Shown: positions 40,713 to 50,514, counted from the stretch's first letter. The stretch: 64,000 bases of DNA from Sulfotelmatobacter sp963788225 (GCA_963788225.1 CAWBGI010000003.1:1005536-1069535); one strand, 5' to 3'. A program made the numbers and translations. Notes: generated by a model from the sequence alone, not told the origin.

Positions 40713-41719
40713 CTAGGGACAGTTGCGTTGCGAAAAACATTGTAAACCGGGGAGTGGGGTCTGGGGCGAGGGGGCGGTTAGCTCCCTCGCCCCAGTCAGC
40801 TCTGTAGAAGCTTCGAGGCTGCGGGCCCACAACTGCTGCTCGAAAGCGGCGGGCGTTTGATATCCGAGCGCCGAATGCAGCCGCTGGTGGTTGTAAGTGG
40901 TCTCTAAGAACGTCGCCAGGTCACCGCGCAAGGCGTCCAGATCGCGCCAGTGGTTGCCGCGTACTTGCTCCTGCTTCAGGGTCTTCATGAAAGATTCAGC
41001 CTTGGCATTGTCGTAAGGATTGCCCACCCGACTCATGTCGGTTGCGCGCCATGGTCGGCGAGCAGGGTGAGATAGTCGGAACATGCGTACTGGATGCCGC
41101 GGTCGGAATGATGAATCAAGCCCGGCGCGGGTTGTCGTTCCGCCAGTGCCAGGCGCAACGCCTCCAGTGCCAAACTCGCGCCCAGATGTCGCGCCAGCGC
41201 CCACCCGATCACCCGCCGGGAATGTGCATCCAGCACCACGGCGAGATAGACAAACTCCTCCTGCAATCGCACATAGGTGATATCGGCCACCCAGAGTTCA
41301 TTGAGGTTTTGCGTCACCAGGCCGCGCGCCAGGTTCGGCCATACCCGCCAGCCATGCTGCGAATCCGTCGTCGCCGGCACAAATCGCCGCCTGCGCAAAC
41401 CGAGCAGATTGTCCTCGCGCATGAGCCGCAACACGCGCTTGGCGTTGACCGGGAGCCCGCGCTGCCGCAACTCTCGCTGCACTCGCCGATAGCCATAGAA
41501 CCGCTTCGCCACGATCACTTGCTGGATGGCATCGCGCACTGCCGTATCTACCTGTCGCGGTGCGGAGGCTTCCCAGTGCCGATAAAATCCCGCGCGGCTC
41601 ACGCCGCTCAACTCGCACATTCGCTCCACCCTGAGGCCGCCTTGCTCGGCCCGCTCCGCGATCAACGTGCAGATCGCTTCCCGTCCACTCCGATGCGCCG
41701 CAAGGCTTCGCCGAAAAAA
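40713..41719 (-). pseudogene. IS3-family transposase OrfB, frameshifted
   Basis: The DDE integrase core is present: NELWVADITYVRLQEEF (first Asp), HHSDRGIQYACSDYL (second Asp) and NPYDNAKAESFMKTLKQE (Glu). The frame breaks near 41036-41042: the first part ends HGAQPT-stop, and the rest (MSRVGNPYDNAKAE) continues in another frame, as if one base is missing. OrfB should be made as an OrfA-OrfB fusion through -1 slippage at 41713-41719. The element is probably immobile unless the indel is a sequencing error. Confidence 0.85.
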
Positions 41720-42042
41720 TCCAGTTCCAACTCCTGCTGCCCTACTTTGCGTTCTAACTCTGCGATCCGCTTCCGCGCCGCCAGCAACTCCCCACGTCCG
41801 GCCATGGCTTCCGACCCACTGGCCGCTGCCAGCGTTTGCTTTCGCGGTCTTCCTCTCCGCCGATGCACGAGCCCAGCTTCCCCTAACTCTGCGTACCGAT
41901 CCTTCCACACGTACAGCCGCTTCCGTCGAATGCCCAGCTCTTGCGCCACCCCGCTCACGCTTTCTCCCGATAACACCCGCCGTACCGCGGCCAGCTTCAA
42001 CTCCTTCGCGTATTCAATCTGCTTCGGTTCGCCTTGTGACAT
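41662..42042 (-). CDS. IS3-family transposase OrfA
   Basis: The 126-residue protein has a helix-turn-helix (LKLAAVRRVLSGESVSGVAQELGIRRKRLYVW) and a leucine-zipper-like region (AARKRIAELERKVGQQELELDF). It binds the IS ends. It overlaps OrfB, which lies in the -1 frame. Confidence 0.85.
   Translation of the reverse strand: MSQGEPKQIEYAKELKLAAVRRVLSGESVSGVAQELGIRRKRLYVWKDRYAELGEAGLVHRRRGRPRKQTLAAASGSEAMAGRGELLAARKRIAELERKVGQQELELDFFGEALRRIGVDGKRSAR
41713..41719 (-). promoter_or_regulatory. -1 ribosomal slippery heptamer TTTTTTC
   Basis: On the minus strand T TTT TTC falls in frame near the OrfA end (codons for L-D-F-F). Slipping back one base gives F-R-R-S-L, the OrfB frame. This is the standard IS3-family recoding signal. 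Confidence 0.75.
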
Positions 42043-42274
42043 GCGTTCTCCTCTCGAAAACTGTCACCATTTTCCTTGTCTCAGTTTTGGGGTGCACTCC
42101 ACGGGACTGTCCCCATATCCCGCAAGTCTATGTAATTAGCACTCCCCGCAGCCGAGTGCCAGCCGCTTCCGCTATTCGGCCCACCCGCCTTCCGCCCCTC
42201 CTAACTCCAGTAATCCATTCCACTTAAAGCAGTTTGTACATATCTTTATGTACGCACACCTTTGCATGCACAAA

Positions 42275-42391
42275 ATGTTCCAGTTGGAACATAACTCCAC
42301 TATGTTCCGGTCGGAACATTTTGTACATACAATTGCAAATCGCTTATATGTTCCAGTTGGAACATTCAGCACAATGTTCCGACCGGAACAT
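42275..42391. repeat. four 18-base parS-like palindromes
   Basis: ATGTTCC-N4-GGAACAT occurs at 42275-42292, 42302-42319, 42348-42365 and 42374-42391. The centres are AGTT, GGTC, AGTT and GACC. They form two pairs with 27 and 26 bases between centres. The outer sequence equals the parS variant TGTTCC-ACGT-GGAACA seen in myxobacteria, but the central four bases differ. TTGTACAT repeats lie nearby (42229-42241, 42320-42328). No gene is read through it. Confidence 0.75.
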
Positions 42392-42417
42392 TATGACGAA
42401 TCCGCACTCCGGACCTC

Positions 42418-43674
42418 CTACTCGCTGGTGAAATAGTCGACCGTCACTGGATTCTCGAAGAGAGAGTAGTCGCGGGTGACGACGGTGATGCCGCTGTCGG
42501 TGACGAAGTAGCGCGAGCGGTCAGCCTCTGTATCGTAGCCGATCGTCGTGCCCTCGGGCAGGTGGACGTTGCGGTCGATGATGCAGCGCCGGATGCGGCA
42601 GTGGCGTCCCACGGCGACGTGCGAGAACAGGATGCACTGATCGACTTCAGAGTAAGAGTTCACGCGCACGTCAGGAGACAGGATGGAGTTCTTGACGAGG
42701 CCTCCGGAGACGATGCAGCCGTTCGACACGATGGAGTCGAGCGCAGTGCCCATGCGTTCTTTTTCTGCGAACACAAATTTCGCCGGCGGATACTGCCGCT
42801 GATGCGTGCGGATCGGCCAGTCGTGATCGTAGAGGTTGAAGATGGGCGAGACGGAGACGATGTCCATGTTGGCTTCGTAGTAGGCCTCGAGCGTGCCCAC
42901 GTCGCGCCAGTACAGCGCCTCTTTCTTATTCTCATCGATGAAGTCGTAGGCGAAGACGCGATAGTCGTCGACCATCTTGGGCAGAATGTCTTTGCCGAAG
43001 TCGTGGCTCGACGTCTGATCCTCAGCATCTTTCAGCAGGACTGGAATGAGTACGTCAGCATTGAAAAGATAAACGCCCATTGATCCCGCAACCTTCTCGG
43101 GGTTCCAGGGCGAGCGCAGCTTGGTCTCTTTGGGTTTCTCTTCGAAGCCATTGATGCGTCCGTCTTTGTCGACATCGACCACGCCGAAGCGTGTGGTCTC
43201 TTCGAGACCGACCTGGATGGTGGCGAGCGTGATGTCGGCGGCGGAATCGGTGTGCTGCTTCATCATCTTGCCGTAATCCATTTTGTAGATGTGATCGCCG
43301 GAAAGAATGAGCACGTACTTGGGCTGCTCGGAGCCAATCGAATAAATGTTCTGGTACACCGCGTCGGCTGTGCCTTGGTACCACTGGTCGCTGACGCGCT
43401 TCATGGGTGGCAGGACCTCGACGAACTCTCCCACTTCGCGGCCGAGAACGTTCCAGCCTTCGCGGATATGGCGGTTGAGCGAGAGCGCCTTGTACTGCGT
43501 GAGGATGTAGACGCGGCGCAGGTCAGAGTTGAGGCAGTTGGAAAGAGTGATGTCGATGATGCGGTACATTCCGCCGAAGGTGACGGCAGGCTTGGCGCGG
43601 TCGCGGGTGAGAGGATACAGGCGCTCGCCAGCGCCTCCGGCGAGCAGGACTCCGAGAGTGTCTTTCATGGACAT
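42418..43674 (-). CDS. glgC: glucose-1-phosphate adenylyltransferase
   Basis: GlgC makes ADP-glucose from glucose-1-phosphate and ATP, the committed step of glycogen synthesis. The 418 residues show the nucleotide-binding LLAGGAGERLYPLTRDRAKPAV, the DHIYKMDYGKM substrate loop, GFEEKPKETKLRSPW-type turns, and the C-terminal beta helix (GRHCRIRRCIIDRNVHLPEGTTIG). GAGGTGAT lies just before ATG 43674. No other glg gene is near. Confidence 0.96.
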   Translation of the reverse strand: MSMKDTLGVLLAGGAGERLYPLTRDRAKPAVTFGGMYRIIDITLSNCLNSDLRRVYILTQYKALSLNRHIREGWNVLGREVGEFVEVLPPMKRVSDQWYQGTADAVYQNIYSIGSEQPKYVLILSGDHIYKMDYGKMMKQHTDSAADITLATIQVGLEETTRFGVVDVDKDGRINGFEEKPKETKLRSPWNPEKVAGSMGVYLFNADVLIPVLLKDAEDQTSSHDFGKDILPKMVDDYRVFAYDFIDENKKEALYWRDVGTLEAYYEANMDIVSVSPIFNLYDHDWPIRTHQRQYPPAKFVFAEKERMGTALDSIVSNGCIVSGGLVKNSILSPDVRVNSYSEVDQCILFSHVAVGRHCRIRRCIIDRNVHLPEGTTIGYDTEADRSRYFVTDSGITVVTRDYSLFENPVTVDYFTSE

Positions 43675-43765
43675 GCATCACCTCAGAGAAAGAGTAGATG
43701 GTAGCACAGGCGCAGAGGTTGGCGGCGATGGAGAGCGTGCAGTGTTGCGCCTTCGCTCTGCTGGG

Positions 43766-43784
43766 ACAGCTGGAGTAGCTTGTC
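43766..43784. repeat. degenerate REP-like hairpin
   Basis: GACAGCTGGAGTAGCTTGTC folds with mismatches and is followed by TCTCTATAG. It resembles the perfect hairpin at 47904-47922 (GACAGCCG...CGGCTGTC, TCTCTAC). Confidence 0.4.
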
Positions 43785-43792
43785 TCTATAGA

Positions 43793-45019
43793 TTAGTTTT
43801 GCTGGCGGTAGAGCGCGATCTGTGTCTTCACTGCATCGAGGGCGCCGTAGCCCCAGAGGTTGGCGGGTTCGATGTCGTCGTCGGTGGTGGCGTCGAAGCC
43901 TTCGTCGGGCTGCACGAACTCGTTGAACTGGTGGATGATCAGGAAAATGGGTTCGAGTTGATTTGCGTAGGTCATGAAGGAACTGAAGGTTTCGTAGGTT
44001 CCGTTTGTTCCGAAACGCAGCGCCGCGTCGGGACAGTAGGGGAGAGCGTTTTCATTCGGGCATCCCCAGCCGTAGGCGCCGGCGGTGGCTATGGATGCGG
44101 TCATGTTTTCCACTCGCGAGCCCGGTTCGTTGTAGGCCGGATAGTACGGGCAATAGGGTTGCGCGCAGGATGTTTTCAGGCGGTCAACCCAGCTCCAGAA
44201 GTCATAGCCTGGATTAATTTCCTGCGGTCCGTTGGCCGTGCCCGGGTTCAGCCAGAGATAGGGCTGGCTGTCGAGATATCCCGCCATCATGCGGAACGTG
44301 TATTTCTCGCCAATTTCGGGATGCTGTGTGATGAATTTTCTGATTTGAAGCCAGAGGGGATTGTCGTTACGGCAGGGGTCTTGTGCTGCGCCTAAGAAAA
44401 TCAGCATCAGGGGCTTGCCTTCGTAGATCACCCGGCGGTCGGGATATTGCTGCATGAGCGATCCGAAATAGTCGACTTCTTTTTCGAAGGCGGTTTTGCC
44501 GTCGAGATCTTCGTACAATTCAGTGTCGTCACCGCCGCCTAGAAGCGGAATGAGCTTGAGGTTCGTACCCAGGTTCGTCCATGCGGGATAAAGGTTGCCG
44601 GTGTTGTCGCGGATGGTTTGCATCGAGGAGCGAAAGGCGGAGGTGCAGTAGGGGAGATATTTTTTTGCGAACCATGTGGTGTTGAAGGTGCAGCTAACGT
44701 TGTTGGTGAGGTCGCTGATGGCGGCGTCGATGCCAATGTATTCCATCCAGGCGACGTGCTGCTGGATAACGTGGGGATCGGCGCTGTCATAACCTCCGCC
44801 CAGGGGTTGCATGTCGGCGGATTGCAGAAGGGGCTTGGCTGCTGTGCCCTGGAAGGTTACGGCGTTGGGGCCGAACCAGGCTTCGTATTCCATGACTACT
44901 ACGTGGCTGTTGTTGTCGATGATTAGCGGGCCGGTGGGGGTTGAGGCGGCTAGCGATGTAGCGGCCAGAACGGCAAGAGTTAATGAGGCAGCATTTAATG
45001 CGAGATGGGTGCGCCGCAT
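43793..45019 (-). CDS. secreted glycoside-hydrolase-like protein (GH71/GH99-like)
   Basis: About 408 residues from ATG 45019, starting with a signal peptide (LALNAASLTLAVLAATSLAAS). The body looks like a TIM-barrel glycosidase of the GH71/GH99 type: VVMEYEAWFGPN, PHVIQQHVAWMEYIGIDAAI, GKPLMLIFLG, NPGYDFWSWVDRL and IIHQFNEFVQPDEGFDATTDDDIEP. Such enzymes act on mannans or alpha-glucans. The family call is from overall look only, and catalytic residues are not certain. It could also be a structural barrel. Confidence 0.6.
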   Translation of the reverse strand: MRRTHLALNAASLTLAVLAATSLAASTPTGPLIIDNNSHVVVMEYEAWFGPNAVTFQGTAAKPLLQSADMQPLGGGYDSADPHVIQQHVAWMEYIGIDAAISDLTNNVSCTFNTTWFAKKYLPYCTSAFRSSMQTIRDNTGNLYPAWTNLGTNLKLIPLLGGGDDTELYEDLDGKTAFEKEVDYFGSLMQQYPDRRVIYEGKPLMLIFLGAAQDPCRNDNPLWLQIRKFITQHPEIGEKYTFRMMAGYLDSQPYLWLNPGTANGPQEINPGYDFWSWVDRLKTSCAQPYCPYYPAYNEPGSRVENMTASIATAGAYGWGCPNENALPYCPDAALRFGTNGTYETFSSFMTYANQLEPIFLIIHQFNEFVQPDEGFDATTDDDIEPANLWGYGALDAVKTQIALYRQQN

Positions 45020-45249
45020 GCACAACGAGAACCCGGATTGTAGGTGGAAGTTTCGGCAGCGTCTGCCCTTACCTTGCATTGATGGGGCGCAGGTTCCGCT
45101 CGGGTTCGCTCAGGTCAAATCTCATCCCGCCCGGCACTGGCAAAAGGGCGCATGTGAAGAGCTTTTAACCGCGAAGTTCGCGAAGAAGTGCCGCGAAGGA
45201 CGCGAAGAAGTGCGCGGAGCCCAGCGCAGCCGGGGCCTGCATGGGCGGT

Positions 45250-47692
45250 CTACTCCTCCCGCAGCAGGACCATGGGATCGACCGAAAGCGCGCGGCGGGC
45301 TGGGATCCATGTAGCCAGCAGGCCTAGCAGTGCCATGGCTAGGACTACGCCGCCCAGTACCACCGGATCGCGGGGAGTGGCTTGATAGACGATGGACGCC
45401 AGCACGCGGCTGGCTAGAATTCCCAGGAGCAATCCTGCGGCGGAACCGATGGCCAGCAGTTTGAAGGCGCGTCCCAAGGCTGCCTGTAAGACTTCTTTGC
45501 GGCGGCCGCCGAGGGCTATGCGAATTCCCAGTTCGCGCAGGCGCTTGCTGACCGAGTAGGCCGCCATGCCGAAGATGCCGGTCATCGCGAGCATTGCGCC
45601 CATCAGGCCCATGACACCCAGAGCGTACGTCGCGATGCGCGGAGCGAATAGAGCGCCGTCCAGTTCCTGAATCCAGGGTTTGGCCGTAAAGGGCAGGCCG
45701 GCATCCACGTTTTGCATTGTGCTCTTGATAGCTGCTTCGAGTTGCTGCGGATCGCGGTTCGAGCGCACCACCAGAGATGCCTGCGTCGATGGCGATTGCA
45801 GGATGGGCAGAAACATAGCCGGGGTTGGATCTTCGGCCAGGGTCGCATATTTTCCGTCTTCTGTGATGCCTACGACCTGTACGCGCGCCCCATCTTTCAT
45901 CTTGTAGTAGGCGCCCACAGCGTTGGTTACGGAGCCGAAAATTTTGTTGGCGAACTCCCGATTGACTACCGCTACGCGTGGCGAGTTCATGTCGTCATGC
46001 CAGGTTAGAGTTCGGCCGGTCAGCAAGGTGGTTTGGGCGGCATCGAAGTATCCGGGAGAGATGTTGTAGATTGCGGCTTCGGCAGCGGCGTTCGATGGCC
46101 TGAGATCTGTGGTTTTGTCGGTAAAGACATTCTCACTGTTGTCTCCGTAAAACAACGGTGGGCGATCGACCAATCCCACGGACGTTACGCCGGGAATCGT
46201 CCGCAAAGAATCGATCAGGCGCTTTTGCATGACGGGCACGCTGTCGCCGCTGTAACCAGCCATGCTGAGGGCGGTTTCCACCAGGGTTGCGCCGTGCGGT
46301 TCGAAACCGATGTTGCTGTGCAGCGACCGCATCAGTCCTCTTACGGCGACTAGCGAAGAGGTCACCAGCACGGCGCAGATCGCAATTTGCGCCACCAGCA
46401 ACAGATCGCGAGCAGTAATCCGCCGCCCGCCCTGGCCGGCAATGATGCCGCTTGCTCCCGACTTGACGACTTCATAGGGATTCGTACTTAGCACCTGCCT
46501 GACTGGAACTGCCCCGAAAATGAATCCGCTGGCCAAGGTCAACAGCAAAGCGATTCCATAGACATTTGCGTCCGGGTACACGGGCACATTAATGGGGACG
46601 GTTGGAAGCGGGCGCCACACGCTCAAACCGCGCAACAACAAAATGCTGGCCCAGAGGCCGGCGGCGCCTCCGACCAGCGAAATCAGCACGGCCTCTGTAA
46701 AGAGCCCTCGCAGAATGCGATTGCGGCTCGACCCGAGCGCGAGCCGCAGAGCAACCTCACGGGAGCGATCTGCGGCGCGGGCGGCAAAGAGGCTGCCCAG
46801 GTTGGCGCACGCGGCCAGCAGAATCAGCCCTGCCAGCAGCATCAACCCGGTTAGAAACGCTCGCGCCGGACCAGCCAACCAGTCCCCGGTAAGGCCTGGA
46901 CGCGTCAAGGTGAAGGTCATGTTGCCGTCGTCTTTGGGGTAGGTCTTTTCCAGATTCGTGCCAATCGAGTTCAGATCGGCGATGGCCTGCGCCGGAGTGA
47001 CGCCCGCTTTCAGATGTCCCAATATCATTAAAAGGAAGTGGTTTCCGCGTTCGTTCATGACATTCGCGCCCTCCACCTGCTCCTGGTTGATCAACGGCAC
47101 CCAGAAATCGGGAAAGACAAACAATATAGTGCCGCGGAATTGCTGGGGCGCTACACCGAGGATGGTAAAAGGATGTTTGTTCAACTGAACGACGCGGCCG
47201 ACCACGCCGCGATCGTCCTGAAAATGGGTGTGCCAATAGGCGTAAGTGAGCACGATATAGGGAGCGCTGTTGGGGCCGCGCTCATCGGCGGCGTGAAAGA
47301 AGCGGCCTAAGATACGGCTGAATGTGTAGTGTGTCGAAATAATTCCCTGTGACTTCCAGAATCCAAGAGCCGGACGGATTGTTGCCGGTATCGATGCCTA
47401 CCGACGTGACGTTGTAGGCTGCCAGATCTTCAAAGCTGTGGTTGCGGTCGCGCAGGTCGAGATAGTCGGGATAAGAGTGATTGATGGCTTTGTCGTTGCC
47501 GCGCTGAATCGCGTAAAGACTTTTCGCATCGGGCACATTAATCGGACGCAGTATCAGGGCGTTCATTACACCAAAGACCACGGCGTTGGCACAGATTGCC
47601 AGGGCCAGCGTTAAGACGGCGGCGATGGCGAAGCCGGGAGACTTGCGCATCTGGCGCAGGGCTAGGCGGAGATCTTGTAGGAGGGTGGTCAT
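45250..47692 (-). pseudogene. ADOP-type FtsX/MacB permease, frameshifted
   Basis: Together the two frames give about 814 residues, normal for the acidobacterial ADOP permeases (MacB periplasmic domain plus FtsX helices). The first frame runs from ATG 47692 (LLQDLRLALRQMRKSPGF) to near 47310, and the second from there on (GRFFHAADERGPNSAPYIV...). They differ by one base near TATCTTAGGCC. FtsX segments (RLALGSSRNRILRGLFTEA, GAMLAMTGIFGMAAYSVSKR, GIRIALGGRRKEVLQ) are intact. This is either a recent null allele or a sequencing indel. Family members are expected to move lipids or peptides or transmit force, mostly without known substrate. Confidence 0.85.
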
Positions 47693-47903
47693 GGGCGGCC
47701 TCTGCGTGACGTTTAGGCTACACGACAAATAAGGGCAATTGGAGAGCCAGAGTTTCGCGGGTGCAAGCGCATGAGAACGAAGGGGTTTGTGGGGTATCGC
47801 CGGAGCAGGGAGCAGGTTTGGGTGTCCGGTTTCACCTTAGGGTGTCCGCAAGCGAACAGAGAGGGAGTGGGAATGGGTTCCGGCGGAGCTTCGCTCTTGC
47901 CGG

Positions 47904-47927
47904 GACAGCCGAGGCGGCTGTCTCTAC
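47904..47927. repeat. REP-like hairpin with GTAG foot
   Basis: GACAGCCG-AGG-CGGCTGTC is a perfect 8-base-pair stem with a 3-base loop. CTAC at 47924-47927 gives GTAG on the minus strand. It lies between the 5' side of the ADOP gene and the next gene's 3' end. Confidence 0.65.
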
Positions 47928-47947
47928 ATGTTTAGTGGATCGCGTAA

Positions 47948-48238
47948 CTACTTTTCTTTTTCTTCTTCGATTTTGATGCGGAGGGATTTCAGGAATTTTA
48001 GATCCTGATCGTTGATTTTGAATTCGGGGTTGGTGGAGAGAGTGGTGACCAGGGACGTCTTGTCGGAGGACTTTTCGCCCTGCTTGCTGACACCGATGGT
48101 GGCTTCGAGGACGAGGAAGATGTCGTAGCCTCCCTCTTTGATGCGGGAGACGACTTCGGCGATCTGTTCGGAATCGGAGAGAGATTCGTTGATGGCTTCG
48201 CCGAGTTCTTTCATGAGCTGTTTGAGTTGTTGGTCCAC
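47948..48238 (-). CDS. small conserved acidic protein, unknown function
   Basis: The 96 residues begin with a helix (QQLKQLMKELGEAINESL), then SEQIAEVVSRIKEGGYDIFLVLEATI, and end in a charged tail (LKSLRIKIEEEKEK). There are no membrane segments or catalytic motifs. GTG 48238 is the start, with GGGGGAT upstream. It is likely cytoplasmic, with no functional hint from its neighbours. Confidence 0.65.
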   Translation of the reverse strand: MDQQLKQLMKELGEAINESLSDSEQIAEVVSRIKEGGYDIFLVLEATIGVSKQGEKSSDKTSLVTTLSTNPEFKINDQDLKFLKSLRIKIEEEKEK

Positions 48239-48374
48239 GTCATCCCCCGATCGCGGTCTCAGAACCTGATACTAACCGTTAGATGCCTGCTGTCGCGGAA
48301 CCGTTTCCGGGTGCGGCGCAGGTTTGCGTCATTGTAGCGCCTTTGTAAAGCGGGAGGCTGTTAAAATCGAGGCT

Positions 48375-48722
48375 GTGAGCAAGGTTTCTACTGTACGAAA
48401 GTTAGGGGTGGTGGCGCGGGTGGCGGGGCAGCAGGTGAAGCGCAGCCGGATCGCGCGGGCTGCGGCTGGCGCGGTTTCGACCACGGTCCGGGCTTTCGGG
48501 CGGGCGGCGCATCAGTTGTGGCTGGAAGTCACGGGGCTGGTTTTCCTGGCGATGGCCGGAGCGGGCGGAATTGAGTCGGCGAAGGAATATGCGAAATATC
48601 ACGCTGGGCGGGCTGGAGTGCGGGGGGTGGTGGTTGCACTTTGTTTTACGGTGACGTTTGCGTGGTTTGGGATTAGTTCGTTCTGGAGGGTGAGGCAGAA
48701 GGGGAAGGGCGGGGCGCGGTGA
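48375..48722 (+). CDS. small membrane protein, unknown function
   Basis: About 115 residues from GTG 48375. The N-terminus is basic and Ala/Val-rich (VRKLGVVARVAGQQVKRSR), followed by LWLEVTGLVFLAMAGAGGI and a clear membrane helix VVVALCFTVTFAWFGISSFW. GAGG lies 4 bases before the GTG, and TTAAAAT lies 8 bases upstream. Divergent from the preceding small gene. Confidence 0.6.
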   Translation: MSKVSTVRKLGVVARVAGQQVKRSRIARAAAGAVSTTVRAFGRAAHQLWLEVTGLVFLAMAGAGGIESAKEYAKYHAGRAGVRGVVVALCFTVTFAWFGISSFWRVRQKGKGGAR

Positions 48723-48774
48723 GGGCGGGATTAGTGGCGCTGCATGGGACTGCAGGTTCCTCTGCGCTGCGCGC

Positions 48775-48840
48775 CTCGGAATGACAAAGCTCTTGTGCGC
48801 TTCGGAATGACAAAGCTTTTCCGCGTTTCGGAATGACAAG
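48775..48840. repeat. three direct copies of TTCGGAATGACAAAGC
   Basis: Copies start near 48775, 48800 and 48826, spaced about 25 bases. The unit equals the right end of the palindrome at 12115-12234. Confidence 0.7.
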
Positions 48841-48891
48841 ATTATTTTTGTCTGGGATAACGGGTTAGGGGTTCGGAAAAGAGTGTTGATT

Positions 48892-50511
48892 ATGGCGGAC
48901 GCGGTTAAGGTTGCGAATCACGGCGCGGTGGCGGAGGTGGAGACGTCGTCGCATATTCCGGTGAAGGCGCTTTACACTCCGGCGGATCTTAAGGGCTTCG
49001 ACTACGAGGGTGAGGTTGGGTATCCGGGCGAATATCCGTTTACGCGGGGCGTGCAGGCGACGATGTACCGCGGGCGGTTGTGGACCATGCGGCAGTATGC
49101 GGGCATGGGCGACGCGGAGGAGTCGAACAAGCGCTACAAATATTTGCTGGCGAATGGGACGACCGGTTTATCGGTGGCGTTCGATTTGCCGACGCAGATT
49201 GGGATGGACTCGGATCATGCGCTGGCGGCGGGCGAAGTGGGCAAGGTGGGCGTGGCGATCGATTCCATCGAAGATATGGAGCGGCTGTTTGCGGGCATCG
49301 AGCTGACCAAGATTTCTACATCGATGACTATCAATGCAACGGCATCGATTCTGCTGGCGTTGTATGTGGCGGTGGCGCGGCGGCAGGGCGCGGACATCCG
49401 CAAACTTTCAGGGACCGTGCAGAACGATGTGCTGAAGGAGTACATCGCGCGCGGGACTTATATTTATCCGCCGCAGCAGGCGATGCGCGTGATTACCGAC
49501 ATGTTTGCCTGGGCCAAGGAGAATGTTCCGGAGTGGAATACGATTTCGATTTCCGGCTATCACATGCGGGAGGCGGGGTCGACGGCGGTGCAGGAAGTGG
49601 CGTTCACGCTGGGCAACGGCATGGCTTACGTGGAGGCGGCGATCAAGGCCGGGCTGGATGTGGATAAGTTCGCGCCGCGGCTGTCGTTCTTTTTTAATGC
49701 GCACAGCAATTTTCTGGAAGAGGTGGCGAAGTATCGGGCGGCGCGCCGGATGTGGGCGCGGATTATGCGCGAGCACTTTAAGGCGAAGAATCCGAAGTCG
49801 TGGATGCTGCGGTTTCATACGCAGACGGCAGGGTCGACGCTGACGGCGCAGCAGCCGGAAAACAATATTGTGCGGACGGCGATCCAGGGGCTGGCGGCCG
49901 TGCTGGGCGGGACGCAGTCGCTGCACACGAATTCTTATGACGAGGCTTTGGCGCTGCCGACCGAGCAGGCGGCGCGGATCGCTTTGCGCACGCAGCAGGT
50001 GATTGCTTATGAATCGGGGGCGCCGCAGACGGTCGATCCGCTGGCGGGGTCGTATTACGTTGAGGCGCTGACGAATGAGATTGAGAAGCGCGCGGCGGAA
50101 TATTTGGGAAAGATTGAAGTGATGGGCGGGATGCTGAAGGCGATTGAGCGCGGATTTGTGCAGCAGGAGATTCAGAACGCGGCGTATGAATATCAGCAGG
50201 CCGTGGACCAGGGCGATGCGGTGGTGGTGGGGGTAAACCGGTTTGAGGTGGAAGAGGAGAAGCCGATTCCGATTCAGAAGATTGATCCGGCGCTGGAGCC
50301 GAAGCAGATTGAGCGGGTGCGGGCGTTGCGGGCTCGGCGGGATGCGGGGCCTTGGAAAGCGGCGTTGCAGGGCGTGGAGGACACGGCCCGGTCGGGCGAA
50401 AACGTTATGCCTCGGATTCTGGCGGCAGTGGAGGCTTACGCGACCGTGGGTGAAATTTCGGATGCGATGCGGAAAGTGTTTGGCGAGTATCGGGAAGCGG
50501 TGGTGATTTAG
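48892..50511 (+). CDS. methylmalonyl-CoA mutase, large (catalytic) subunit
   Basis: This half of the B12 enzyme interconverts succinyl-CoA and methylmalonyl-CoA. The TIM-barrel motifs are clear: YPFTRGVQATMYRGRLWTMRQYAG, GLSVAFDLPTQIG, ISGYHMREAGSTAVQE, RFHTQTAGSTLTAQQP, NIVRTAIQGLAAVLGGTQSLHTNSYDEA. The roughly 540 residues end before the cobalamin-binding domain, so the B12 subunit must be encoded elsewhere; it is not in this window. ATG 48892 is preferred over GTG 48883. Confidence 0.94.
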   Translation: MADAVKVANHGAVAEVETSSHIPVKALYTPADLKGFDYEGEVGYPGEYPFTRGVQATMYRGRLWTMRQYAGMGDAEESNKRYKYLLANGTTGLSVAFDLPTQIGMDSDHALAAGEVGKVGVAIDSIEDMERLFAGIELTKISTSMTINATASILLALYVAVARRQGADIRKLSGTVQNDVLKEYIARGTYIYPPQQAMRVITDMFAWAKENVPEWNTISISGYHMREAGSTAVQEVAFTLGNGMAYVEAAIKAGLDVDKFAPRLSFFFNAHSNFLEEVAKYRAARRMWARIMREHFKAKNPKSWMLRFHTQTAGSTLTAQQPENNIVRTAIQGLAAVLGGTQSLHTNSYDEALALPTEQAARIALRTQQVIAYESGAPQTVDPLAGSYYVEALTNEIEKRAAEYLGKIEVMGGMLKAIERGFVQQEIQNAAYEYQQAVDQGDAVVVGVNRFEVEEEKPIPIQKIDPALEPKQIERVRALRARRDAGPWKAALQGVEDTARSGENVMPRILAAVEAYATVGEISDAMRKVFGEYREAVVI

Positions 50512-50514
50512 AAC

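Larger units (their letters stand above)
40669..42114 (-). mobile_element. IS3-family insertion sequence (damaged)
   Basis: Imperfect inverted ends of about 40 bases run inward from 40669 and 42114; both carry GTGGAGTGCACCCC and TGAGACAA. The inside holds orfA and orfB of an IS3-type transposase. The true tips may be at the GTGGAGTGCAC block, with the outer GGGGACAG part of the target. No exact target duplication is seen. Confidence 0.8.

Noticed and set aside
42234..42431. Small plus-strand frames across the parS-like array (for example MFQLEH repeats)
   Set aside because: The peptides are translations of the palindromes themselves and have no other support.
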